DNA of 25,783 bases from positions 1 through 25,783 of IMG/VR virus record IMGVR_UViG_3300045282_000016. One strand, written 5' to 3'. This document shows, in pieces, positions 14,329-21,417 of this stretch. A program made the position numbers and the translations under genes. Origin of the DNA: a virus. Under the pieces are notes generated by a model. The model saw only the letters and a program-made list of their open reading frames with translations, made no database searches and was not told the origin of the DNA. Every line of letters begins with the position of its first letter. The first letter of the stretch is position 1.

Positions 14329-16320
14329 TTAGAAGTTGATACCAACGAACTCTTCGAAAGCCACGTCTTGACGGACAGCGATTGCGTTCAGCTTCACGTA
14401 GTTGATCGAGTAGTTCGGCTTGACGAACACGTCGCCAACGAACTGACGAGCCATCACGACCTGCGGACCGTTATTTGAAACATCGCAACGGACCTTGAAA
14501 TCGTCCATACCGCCACGACCCTTGATCTCTTGCAAGAACGGCGACACGAGGGTTACGAAAGCTGCCTGAGCGAAGCTGTTGTTGGTCTCGAACAAGAATG
14601 CCTTTGCAGCCGCACTGATCGTCTTGCGTAGGAGGATGAACAAGCGACGAACACCGATCTGGGTGAACGCTGAGTTCTTACCGAGCAAGGTCTTGTCGCC
14701 GTACAACACTGTGCCGTCCGTGTTGAAAGTGACAACCGGGTTGATACCGACCTTGTAGATCGCATCACGGCTTGTCTTGTTCGGGTTGAACGCCAACGAA
14801 ACGACGTTGCGCAAGCGACCACGAGTGTAACCACCCGGGCTGACCCACGGATCGGTCGTGTTGTCGACCAATGCGCAGAGACCTGCGATGTCTGCGTTGA
14901 GCGGAACCCAACGGTAGACGTCGTTGTAAACGTCGTACTGGAACTTCCAACCAGAGTCCATGACTGCGAACGAGGTAGAGCGACCGATCAAGTTGCGTGT
15001 TGCAATGATAGCCGAGACTGCATCGCCCTGCGTCTTGTTCATGACGTCGGACTGTTTCGGGCTGAGGAAAGCGACCAAGTCCTTGCGCTGTTCTGCGAGG
15101 TTGTCGATGATCCACTGATTGACCACGGTGTGGTTGTCTTCGCCGCCAGCTGGACCAGAGAAAATCAACGAGACGTCGACTTCTTCCTGGTTCTGGAACA
15201 GTTCAAGAGCGGTGATCAACTCCTGTGCGCCAACCGTGGTGCTGTCTGCACCATTGGCCAACGGAGCGTTGAACGGAGCTGCGAGATCCTTGAAGATCAC
15301 GCCAACGCCATCCTGGACGAGCTCGGTTCCCCATGCTGCGCCGGTCGGAGTGACAGAGCCGATGGTCGAAGTAGCCGTTGCTGCGGTCGTGAAACCACCA
15401 CCTGCAAGAGTGACTGCCGGAGCGGAGATGTAGCCGTGACCCGGATCGGTGATTGTGATGCTGTCGACCGAACCAGAAACGAGAACTGCCTCACCCGTTG
15501 CGCGGCGACCACCAGACGGCGGAGCGCCAAAGGTAACGGTCGGAGCTTCGGTGTAACCTGCACCACCGGAAGCACCGATGACAGTGCCAGTGACACCATC
15601 TGCGTAGGTGTGATCAGCCAGACCTGTCATAACCTTGACAGCCCAGATGTGAGCCGAGTCGCGGTTGATGACATTCATGTAGTAGTTCGGCGCGTTGTTG
15701 ATGTCCTTCGAGTTCGATGCCTTCGACACGAACGGGTAGCGCTTGAGGACTGCACCAGCAACACCGGTGAACTTGCCAAGACGGTCGATAACGATGATAT
15801 GCATCTCGTCATTCTCGGCACCAACAGAAGCTGCGAACTCCGATGTACCCGGAGCAGCTTCGAACTCGTTGGCATAGTACCAACCAGAGAATGTGCTGGC
15901 GTCTGCAATGTGAACAGAGATCGAGTTACCCAATGCACCCGGGTAACGAGCTGCGAACTTGACTGGAGTGCTCGAATCCTTGACGATGTCGAAGTGCTGC
16001 TTGTTCTTGATGAGCAGACCACTGACGCCGCCGTTGCATGCGTTGATAGCATCTTCGTCGATTGCGCGGACGACCTTCAGGTTGCCGGTGTACGACAAGA
16101 AGTTGAAAGCCGAGAACCAATCAGCGTAGTTGACATTGTTTGGCTTGCCAAGCTGATCTTCTAGCTCGCGCGGATCGGACAAGGTCACGATCTCGCCGGC
16201 TGGACCCCAAACGAAATTACCTGCAAAAGCACCACCAGAAGCACCTGCAGTGCCAATGATACTAGTCAGGTCAACTTCTTGGAAATCGACCGCGACACTA
16301 GAATTGGTAGATTGTGCCAT
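14329..16320 (-). CDS. 18: Contractile tail sheath protein (T4 gp18-like)
   Basis: A 663-aa sheath subunit (T4 659 aa). The N-terminal GAFAGNFVWGPAGEIVTLSDP and, in the C-terminal domain, PGGYTRGRLRNVVSLAFNP, GDKTLLGKNSAFTQIGVRRLF and DDFKVRCDVSNNG are typical of phage sheaths. Residues about 248-324 hold two glycine-rich beta repeats (AGYTEAPTVTF... and HGYISAPAVTL...), followed by AT-rich-residue stretches, which look like an inserted surface domain. The ATG at 16320 has GGAG five bases upstream, and a late promoter lies 44 bases before it. Confidence 0.97.
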   Translation of the reverse strand: MAQSTNSSVAVDFQEVDLTSIIGTAGASGGAFAGNFVWGPAGEIVTLSDPRELEDQLGKPNNVNYADWFSAFNFLSYTGNLKVVRAIDEDAINACNGGVSGLLIKNKQHFDIVKDSSTPVKFAARYPGALGNSISVHIADASTFSGWYYANEFEAAPGTSEFAASVGAENDEMHIIVIDRLGKFTGVAGAVLKRYPFVSKASNSKDINNAPNYYMNVINRDSAHIWAVKVMTGLADHTYADGVTGTVIGASGGAGYTEAPTVTFGAPPSGGRRATGEAVLVSGSVDSITITDPGHGYISAPAVTLAGGGFTTAATATSTIGSVTPTGAAWGTELVQDGVGVIFKDLAAPFNAPLANGADSTTVGAQELITALELFQNQEEVDVSLIFSGPAGGEDNHTVVNQWIIDNLAEQRKDLVAFLSPKQSDVMNKTQGDAVSAIIATRNLIGRSTSFAVMDSGWKFQYDVYNDVYRWVPLNADIAGLCALVDNTTDPWVSPGGYTRGRLRNVVSLAFNPNKTSRDAIYKVGINPVVTFNTDGTVLYGDKTLLGKNSAFTQIGVRRLFILLRKTISAAAKAFLFETNNSFAQAAFVTLVSPFLQEIKGRGGMDDFKVRCDVSNNGPQVVMARQFVGDVFVKPNYSINYVKLNAIAVRQDVAFEEFVGINF

Positions 16321-16363
16321 GTTGTACTCCTGGATGAATCGGTTTGTAATAGATCTTCTGTTG

Positions 16364-16371
16364 TATTTAAG
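16364..16371 (-). promoter_or_regulatory. Late promoter for gene 18
   Basis: CTTAAATA on the minus strand in the 59-base gap between genes 17 and 18, 44 bases before the gene 18 ATG. The spacing to the start codon is the same as at gene 23. Confidence 0.78.
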
Positions 16372-16379
16372 TTTGGCAC

Positions 16380-17996
16380 TCAGAACATCGACGACGGATA
16401 TTGTATGAATTCACTGTCATCCGTGCCATCGTCAAGGAATCCAAACGGCACAGAATACTCATCCTGGTGGAGTAGATTGTCATGGACGAGGCGGCGGACA
16501 TTGACGTCGACCATCTCATGGAAGTATGGCTGTGATGCAAACCAGCCGAACATCACAAGCGTCATGACGATGTCATCTGTCTTACCATCCGAGGCCTGGT
16601 AGCTGTTGTTGCGCTTCACGAAGCTCGAAAGCTCGACAATCGTGTCGAAGTCTTGGACTTTGAGCTGATCCGACTCGATCAGACTCTTCAGAGATGAGCA
16701 ACCAAGGAGTTTCGTGCGCTTTGTGGTTCGAACACCGTACTCAATTTGCTTGATGTTGCCACCCTTGATCACGTTTTCGGCTCGCTGAGTTCTCGAGATC
16801 AAGACGTTCTCGTATTCGTAGTCGATCCAGAGTGCGTCGACGCACTGCTTACCGACGCTGTTCGTCTCGACAATGACCAGAGCTTCGTTGTATTCCTTGC
16901 CGGTCTTGTTCACGAGATCTGCCAAGAGCAACGGATCCATGATATTGGATCTCAACATGGCGACCTGTGTGAACGGAGGAGCCGTGCAGTCGATGACAGT
17001 ACAGACAGAGTAATCTCGACCCACGCCTTCTGAGACGTCGACAGTGATAACGTATGAGTTTCCTTTGACCGGTTCTGCATAGATCTTGAAGTCTCGGTTG
17101 TCTCCGAGAGTCTTGTATGGTTCCGCAAACGCGAGTTGCTGGAGTTTGGCACCAGATATGAGTGTGTCCGAACTGCCGAGGAACTCTGTCAAGAATTCCT
17201 GATTGAATTGGCGCTCTGACATGTTTCGAAGTTGCTGGTCTTTCCAGGCTTCGTCGCGCTTCGGGTGCTCGTACCAATGTGCCTCGTCGGTCACATACTC
17301 GTTCTTCTTGTTGATCGCATCTGTCCAGAGCTTGTAGAACAGATTCATACCATTCGGAGTCGAGGTGATGAAGATCTTGGTCGATGTACCTGAGGTGACT
17401 ACGGGATACGTACCAGTATAGAACTCGACGTCGTTCTCAACGAACGCGAATTCGTCTAGATAGAGGACGGAGATTGTGCGACCACGGACGCCGCTGCCGG
17501 TCGTTGCAGAGGTGAAGATTTCAGAGTGGTTGCCTAGGAGTACGTTACCCTTGTTCCATGTCTTGACACCCGGCTGCATCCACCACGGAAGCTCCTCATA
17601 CATACGTTGGATACGAGCCATGATTTCACGTGCCTGTGCTGCCTTGTGGGCCAGGATAGCGATCGTGAAGTCGAAGTTGAAGAGTGCGTACCAGAGAAGA
17701 ATCGAGGCAACCGAGACGGACTTACCGGACTGACGTGGCCATTTCCAGATCGAGAATCGATTGTCGATCAGCTTCTGGATTGCTCGCTTCTGGAAGTCGA
17801 ACATCTTGAAGTTGACCAGACCTTTGTCGAGGTCGATGATCTTGCAGTACGTTTCTATGAAGTACTGGTGATCCTCACGACACTTATCAATCTCGTCGAG
17901 TTGCCATTGTTCAAGTCGGAGATTGACCCCTGCGTTCTTGAGATTGATGTTGCCATTGTAGCAATCGCGCCGATTGCGTCCATCTTTGTACTTCAT
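16380..17996 (-). CDS. 17: Terminase large subunit, packaging ATPase and nuclease (T4 gp17-like)
   Basis: A 538-aa packaging motor (T4 610 aa; the N-terminus is shorter here). ATPase domain: Walker A PRQSGKS (87-93), Walker B VLYLDE (177-182) and coupling motif TSTPNG (211-216). RNase H-like nuclease domain: VDVSEG (Asp320), VIVETNS (Glu377) and KTDDIV (Asp474/475). It pumps DNA through portal gp20 and makes headful cuts. The ATG at 17996 has no strong Shine-Dalgarno (GGGA at about -15). The conserved Trp-rich/IETYCKIIDLDKGLV block starts only about 30 residues in, so no large 5' piece is missing. Unusually, about 500 non-coding bases separate it from gene 16. Confidence 0.97.
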   Translation of the reverse strand: MKYKDGRNRRDCYNGNINLKNAGVNLRLEQWQLDEIDKCREDHQYFIETYCKIIDLDKGLVNFKMFDFQKRAIQKLIDNRFSIWKWPRQSGKSVSVASILLWYALFNFDFTIAILAHKAAQAREIMARIQRMYEELPWWMQPGVKTWNKGNVLLGNHSEIFTSATTGSGVRGRTISVLYLDEFAFVENDVEFYTGTYPVVTSGTSTKIFITSTPNGMNLFYKLWTDAINKKNEYVTDEAHWYEHPKRDEAWKDQQLRNMSERQFNQEFLTEFLGSSDTLISGAKLQQLAFAEPYKTLGDNRDFKIYAEPVKGNSYVITVDVSEGVGRDYSVCTVIDCTAPPFTQVAMLRSNIMDPLLLADLVNKTGKEYNEALVIVETNSVGKQCVDALWIDYEYENVLISRTQRAENVIKGGNIKQIEYGVRTTKRTKLLGCSSLKSLIESDQLKVQDFDTIVELSSFVKRNNSYQASDGKTDDIVMTLVMFGWFASQPYFHEMVDVNVRRLVHDNLLHQDEYSVPFGFLDDGTDDSEFIQYPSSMF

Positions 17997-18017
17997 TTAG
18001 AAATTGTATCCCAATGC

Positions 18018-18094
18018 GGTAGATTCTACCCTATATGAGTATATACTCAGAAAGTAGTACTGGTCACAACAAGAACGGGGCAGCCGTCGGCTAC
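18018..18094 (-). other. Hairpins in the gene 17 leader
   Basis: Three inverted repeats lie between the putative late promoter and gene 17: GTAGCC/GGCTGC with loop GAC (18080-18094), the self-complementary GAGTATATACTC (18037-18048) and GGTAG/CTACC with loop AAT (18018-18030). They would fold in the 5' leader of gene 17 mRNA close to its weak ribosome-binding region and could limit large-terminase translation. Confidence 0.5.
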
Positions 18095-18124
18095 AAGTAG
18101 TCGCGACGTATCTTATACCCAAGA

Positions 18125-18132
18125 TATTTACC
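18125..18132 (-). promoter_or_regulatory. Putative late promoter for gene 17
   Basis: GGTAAATA on the minus strand, sharing TAAATA with the other late octamers. It begins about ten bases after a terminator-like hairpin and 129 bases before the gene 17 ATG. Confidence 0.6.
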
Positions 18133-18135
18133 AGG

Positions 18136-18160
18136 AAGAAAGACCATCGTCATGATGGTC
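18136..18160 (-). terminator. Possible terminator after gene 16
   Basis: GACCATC, loop ATGAC, GATGGTC (7 perfect base pairs), followed by TTTCTT on the minus strand. The stem is moderately GC-rich and the T-run is interrupted, so termination may be partial. Confidence 0.5.
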
Positions 18161-18179
18161 AGAGCGACCCGAGAAGCTT

Positions 18180-18272
18180 CTTAGAGCTACGGGTGTTATC
18201 TTTGAGGCCTGACTTGCTTCATTGATATGGCGGATTGTCTGTTTCATAGACCAAACGCAGAGCGACGGGTGT
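18180..18272 (-). repeat. Direct repeat pair in the structured region
   Basis: ACACCCGTCGCTCTGCG at 18256-18272 and ACACCCGTAGCTCTAAG at 18180-18196 match at 14 of 17 bases in the same orientation. A third partial copy (GTCGCTCTG) lies at about 18160-18168. Confidence 0.5.
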
Positions 18273-18282
18273 ACCGCAATCC
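18232..18282 (-). other. Possible three-way RNA junction
   Basis: GGATTG (18277-18282) pairs with CAATCC (18232-18237). It encloses a small CGG/CCG hairpin and a GTCT/AGAC hairpin (18237-18251). Such a closed multi-branch fold is not expected in simple spacer DNA. The pairing was found by eye only. Confidence 0.4.
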
Positions 18283-18329
18283 CACATCCTGTTCCTTGAT
18301 GAAAGGAATTACTCTGAAGTCGATTCATG

Positions 18330-18355
18330 TAGTTTGTGCCCGCTCGGCCAAACTA
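18330..18355 (-). other. Long GC-capped hairpin
   Basis: TAGTTTG-GCC, loop GAGCG, GGC-(A)-CAAACTA: a 10-bp stem with one bulged base, the strongest hairpin in the interval. No T-run follows. It contains GGCCGAGCGG, which resembles a tRNA D-arm but is explained by the stem. Confidence 0.6.
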
Positions 18356-18493
18356 TGACTGCTCGATAACGATCGACAGGAAGGGTAGCAGCGATTGATG
18401 TAGACGAAGTCTACAGAATGAGCTTGAAGCGAACGAAGTGAGATTCAACAGATTGCTTGATGTACCAGATGAAATCAATGGCTAGCTATGAGC

Positions 18494-18907
18494 TCATTGT
18501 TCTGAAACAATCTTGGCCTCTTCGGCTTTCTGCCTGAGGTAGTCTTCTGTGGATCCGATAAAGACGGCTGTCTGATGAATGGTCGGTGCATGTGGCGGAT
18601 CGTTCTTCGATTCCTTTCGAACATGCTGTTCACGAGACATCGTAACGAGTTGATTTTGTAGTTCAGCTGCTACCTTCAAAAGGGATGCACCTGCTTGGTA
18701 CATCTTATCCGATTGTGCCTCTCTCATGAGACTGAACATACCAGGTAGGGCTTCCATGGTCTGCTTGATCATCTCGTGCATGTTCTCTCGAGCAGACGTG
18801 AAATCTTCTGTCACATCTGGATGCATCTCAACTTCTGGTCTTGGAACCAAGGCCATCGGAGTTGCTGCATCTAGAGCCTGAGAAATGCTGTCAAGTTCTT
18901 GTGTCAC
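18494..18907 (-). CDS. 16: Terminase small subunit (T4 gp16-like)
   Basis: A 137-aa helical protein (T4 gp16 is 164 aa) that recognises phage DNA and stimulates gp17 in packaging initiation. The central region has two long helices (FTSARENMHEMIKQTMEAL, then a Met/Gln-rich segment). The C-terminal IHQTAVFIGSTEDYL closely parallels T4 NATVFMGSPTELM, which is the main basis of the call. The start is GTG at 18907, overlapping the gene 15 stop (GTGA), with an AGAAGAGA Shine-Dalgarno upstream. After its stop comes the long structured gap before gene 17, unlike T4 where 16 and 17 overlap. Confidence 0.87.
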   Translation of the reverse strand: MTQELDSISQALDAATPMALVPRPEVEMHPDVTEDFTSARENMHEMIKQTMEALPGMFSLMREAQSDKMYQAGASLLKVAAELQNQLVTMSREQHVRKESKNDPPHAPTIHQTAVFIGSTEDYLRQKAEEAKIVSEQ

Positions 18908-19647
18908 GATTCGGTCTCTTCTGCTACGTCGACAACGGTATACGTATCTGTCTTGTTCGCTAGGAACGGATCGACTGTTGATGTCAACTTGAAGAACTTC
19001 TGTGTGTAATCCTCATTCGTCAGGTTCATGATGGTCTGACGGATAGTCAAGCCGGACTTGACGTCTGGATAGAAGTAGCACTTCGCGGTGAACTGAAGTT
19101 CCCATGTGATAGCTCTCTGGGTCTCGTATGAACCTTCATATTCGATGTTCGATGACACGGAGTTCAAGATGAACGGAACGTTCGTCTCATATTCGAATTC
19201 GTTCAAGTCCTTGATCGTCAAGACAAGTTCCGGTGTATAGAACGGAATGATCTGCTCTACAATCTTCAGAGAGTCTTCGAGTTTGCGTGTACCAACAATC
19301 AGAGCGAACTGAAGATCGTAAGGGATTCGATTGTACATCGAGATCTCGTTTCCGGTCGAGTCTGTTCCTTCGATTGTGTTCAAGGGATTGGTATGACGTT
19401 CTGGTGCAAAGTTGAGACCAGAGAACTCGAAACCCATCTTCGGGAATTGTGTGTTGAAGTTTGAACCGTCGATATCCATCTCGACACCTTTGTTCATATC
19501 ATCAATGAACTTCTCACGTTGCGAGAACGTCAGAGGAACTGTGATGAAGCGTCCGTCGTCGAGTTGAATCTGGATCTCGTCAAACATAGACGCAAAGGCT
19601 ACGATCAGCTTCTTGATAGTTTCGTGATAGAAGTATGCACGTGCCAT
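18904..19647 (-). CDS. 15: Tail terminator / sheath completion protein (T4 gp15-like)
   Basis: A 247-aa protein (T4 gp15 is 272 aa) that forms the ring closing the head-proximal end of the sheath and docks the tail to the neck. MARAYFYHETIKKLIVAFASMF at the N-terminus parallels T4 GYFYNSSFRRYATLMGDLF. The middle LQFALIVGTRKLEDSLKIVEQIIPFYTPEL matches the T4 IYELSIFTRYEDDMFQIVEQILPYFQP block, and ITWELQFTAKCYFYPDV matches the T4 C-terminal region. It starts 3 bases after the gene 14 stop and overlaps gene 16 (GTGA). Confidence 0.92.
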   Translation of the reverse strand: MARAYFYHETIKKLIVAFASMFDEIQIQLDDGRFITVPLTFSQREKFIDDMNKGVEMDIDGSNFNTQFPKMGFEFSGLNFAPERHTNPLNTIEGTDSTGNEISMYNRIPYDLQFALIVGTRKLEDSLKIVEQIIPFYTPELVLTIKDLNEFEYETNVPFILNSVSSNIEYEGSYETQRAITWELQFTAKCYFYPDVKSGLTIRQTIMNLTNEDYTQKFFKLTSTVDPFLANKTDTYTVVDVAEETES

Positions 19648-19650
19648 GGA

Positions 19651-20286
19651 TCAAAGTTCCGCGAATGGATTCTGTCTGTCGAACTTGAGGAGATCTTGCT
19701 TGGCTTCGCCCACATCCGAATTGATACCTGTGGCGACTTCGAATGCATTGTCTGCATTCATCTGATCCAAGCCAGGAACAGCAGTCTGGAACTTCTCGTA
19801 GGAAGCATTGAACAATTCACAGGTCAGCTTGAAGGTGAACTCACGGCCTAGCTGCCAAGACGGTTTGTCGTGGTCAACGTAATTGACTTCCCAGAAGGCA
19901 TTCAAGAACGATCGTTCCGGATTCTCTGGATCGCCGATATAGATCAGATCGGATTCCTTTGGACGGATCCTGCCTGTTCCAAGCTCAAGGAAGCGTTTCT
20001 TTGAGAAGAGGATGGTTGTGGTCTGTTGTGTTCTGAAACCGAACCTTGACATGATGTTCAAGTCGGTACCGAGTTCAGTATAGTCAGGTAGGAGCACTTC
20101 AATCGGGAAGGAGCGCTTGAAGACGGTCTTCTTCGGTTCCTTCAAGATCGGATCGAGCTCGAAGTTCTCACGCGGAATGTACAGAGCCTCGGCTCCATAC
20201 ATTTGTATGACTTCGATAACCTGCGACTCCATGAGGTCTTGTTCGGACCTGTTCGAGACATTCTGGAAATACGGGTTGACTGGCAT
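19651..20286 (-). CDS. 14: Neck protein (T4 gp14-like)
   Basis: A 211-aa head-completion neck protein (T4 gp14 is 256 aa). ESQVIEVIQMYGAEALYIPRE parallels T4 AESIQMRGVECYYVPRE. RPKESDLIYIG and AFWEVNYVDHDKPSWQLGREF match the T4 KEGDLIYFP and FEINWVEPYDPFYQLGQ blocks. It ends NPFAEL. With gp13 it forms the gate under the portal to which the tail binds. The ATG at 20286 lies one base after the RyR-domain gene stop. Confidence 0.92.
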   Translation of the reverse strand: MPVNPYFQNVSNRSEQDLMESQVIEVIQMYGAEALYIPRENFELDPILKEPKKTVFKRSFPIEVLLPDYTELGTDLNIMSRFGFRTQQTTTILFSKKRFLELGTGRIRPKESDLIYIGDPENPERSFLNAFWEVNYVDHDKPSWQLGREFTFKLTCELFNASYEKFQTAVPGLDQMNADNAFEVATGINSDVGEAKQDLLKFDRQNPFAEL

Positions 20287-20287
20287 A

Positions 20288-20632
20288 TCAGAGATCTTTC
20301 ATTGTCCGAACAACGGTCATGAAGATTTCATCCTTCAGACGTTCGGTGAATGGTAGGTCGGTGTACGAAACGAGATTCGGGTGGGTCTTGTCGTCTGGAT
20401 CAATGAAAGCACCGGGACTCCAACCGGAATCGACCATGAATTCTACCCACGTGTCGTGGACAGTCTCTGGCGTCAGATTTGGATTGCTCAGGTATGAGTT
20501 GATCGCTGTGATGTACTCGCTCTGGGTGGCCGGATCTATATCATCCCAAGACGATTCGGACGCACGACAAAAAGTACGATTGACCGCATAACAAACCTTA
20601 GCAATTTGAACTTCATCAAATGTGCGTTCCAT
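20288..20632 (-). CDS. RyR-domain protein between neck genes 13 and 14
   Basis: A 114-aa protein from the ATG at 20632 (116 aa if the GTG at 20638, which overlaps the gene 13 stop, is used; GGGGTGA lies just upstream of the ATG). Residues about 61-108 fit the RyR domain (Pfam PF02026): WVEFMVDSGW, then DKTHPNLVSYTDLP and ERLKDEIFMTVV, matching the usual W-x-G-x-KD-x-KTHP-L-PY-LP-KD-F pattern. The N-terminal AKVCYAVNRTFCRA is also typical of single-domain RyR proteins in phages. The family is known as a repeat in ryanodine receptors; its role in phages is not established. Position inside the neck operon suggests a virion or assembly role, but that is inference. Confidence 0.85.
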   Translation of the reverse strand: MERTFDEVQIAKVCYAVNRTFCRASESSWDDIDPATQSEYITAINSYLSNPNLTPETVHDTWVEFMVDSGWSPGAFIDPDDKTHPNLVSYTDLPFTERLKDEIFMTVVRTMKDL

Positions 20633-20634
20633 AA

Positions 20635-21402
20635 TCACCCCATGTAGAAATCGACGGGCAGTTCATAATCCGATCTCAACTCTTCTTCGAGATCCTTGAT
20701 CTGCTGGGCTGCTTCATCGGAGATGCGTTCTCCATTCGAGGTCACTCCGCCGGGCAGAGTAATGTTTGTGAACTTGGTGAGATTCGAACCCCATTGCTTC
20801 TTGAATAGTGCCGTGACATACTTCTTGAGCCAGCGATCGTTGTAGACTGGTCCGACCTTCTCTGGATTGATTGCGCGGTATGCTTCGACGGCAATGAAGT
20901 CACCGAGTTGAACACGTGGCCAGTCTGCCAAGAGGTCAAGACGACCGTGGTGCATGTTGTAGTTCAAGCGAGTCGGGCCGCCGAACGTGTTGTTCATCAG
21001 AGTCAAGTAGGACTGTGTGATGTACCAGGTACTCAAGCCACCTGCCGTCATCTTGGATGCGCTGAGTAGTTCACTGAAATACATCTTGTATTGCAGATTG
21101 TTGGTGTTCGCGATTCCGTTCGCCATATCACCTGCCGTCATTACAGAGACGACAGAAAGCGTGCCGTCTGGTAAGGTGATATACTTGTTGTCGAGATCGT
21201 CCTGGGTAACCGCGTGATTCAGGAAAACGAGTTCTGAGCCGTCTGCGTGATACTCCCAGAACATGTCCAGGGCATCGTCGATTCGATCTTCGAGCTGAGT
21301 GTCTTCGACATTGATGACGATGACAGGAGCACCTAGAGCACGGAGTGCGTAACCCTTCAGTTCATCTCGTGTTTTGATTCGAGCTGTGAGAGCGCTACCC
21401 AT
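20635..21402 (-). CDS. 13: Neck protein (T4 gp13-like)
   Basis: A 255-aa neck protein (T4 gp13 is 309 aa). The N-terminal RDELKGYALRALGAPVIVIN and VEDTQLEDRIDDALDMFWEYH with DGSE are the hallmark of T4-like gp13. The C-terminal RWLKKYVTALFKKQWGSNL and EELRSDYELPVDFYMG are also conserved. It seals the packaged head together with gp14. The ATG at 21402 has AGGAAC upstream, and a late promoter stands 30 bases before it, so this gene opens the 13-RyR-14-15-16 late unit. Confidence 0.93.
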   Translation of the reverse strand: MGSALTARIKTRDELKGYALRALGAPVIVINVEDTQLEDRIDDALDMFWEYHADGSELVFLNHAVTQDDLDNKYITLPDGTLSVVSVMTAGDMANGIANTNNLQYKMYFSELLSASKMTAGGLSTWYITQSYLTLMNNTFGGPTRLNYNMHHGRLDLLADWPRVQLGDFIAVEAYRAINPEKVGPVYNDRWLKKYVTALFKKQWGSNLTKFTNITLPGGVTSNGERISDEAAQQIKDLEEELRSDYELPVDFYMG

Positions 21403-21417
21403 GTTGTTCCTAACCTA

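Larger units (their letters stand above)
17997..18493 (-). other. Structured non-coding region between the terminase genes
   Basis: This 497-base interval has no convincing gene; every other gap in the window is under 210 bases. Read on the minus strand it is a chain of hairpins: 18399-18415 (TGTAGAC/GTCTACA), 18363-18376, 18330-18355, 18292-18308, a possible three-way junction 18232-18282, 18142-18160, 18080-18094, the palindrome GAGTATATACTC at 18037-18048, and 18018-18030. The hairpin at 18142-18160 followed by TTTCTT may terminate gene 16 transcripts, and a late-promoter octamer follows at once. The rest could be a non-coding RNA, a long gene 17 leader, a packaging recognition site or the relic of an inserted element. 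I do not recognise a known RNA family. Confidence 0.6.

Noticed and set aside
15130-16164. 344-aa plus-strand reading frame opposite gene 18
   Set aside because: It is antisense to a well-supported tail sheath gene, with low-complexity, Cys/Arg/Asp-rich translation. It is a by-product of codon bias in gene 18.
18230-18285. Similarity to group I intron P and Q elements (GATTGCGGTACACCC ... AGACAATCCGC)
   Set aside because: I could not find the R and S (P7) elements in the right order, and the flanking genes 16 and 17 are both intact, so there is no interrupted exon. Kept only as a weak possibility of a relic.
18128-18328. 66-aa minus-strand reading frame in the inter-terminase region
   Set aside because: There is no Shine-Dalgarno before its ATG, its composition is unlike the neighbours, it runs through several stems and direct repeats, and no family is recognisable.
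18330-18360. tRNA-like D-arm (TGGCCGAGCGGGC) in the inter-terminase region
   Set aside because: There is no matching acceptor stem, anticodon loop or T-arm (no GGTTCGA-type box) at the needed spacing, and the bases are better explained by a long hairpin.
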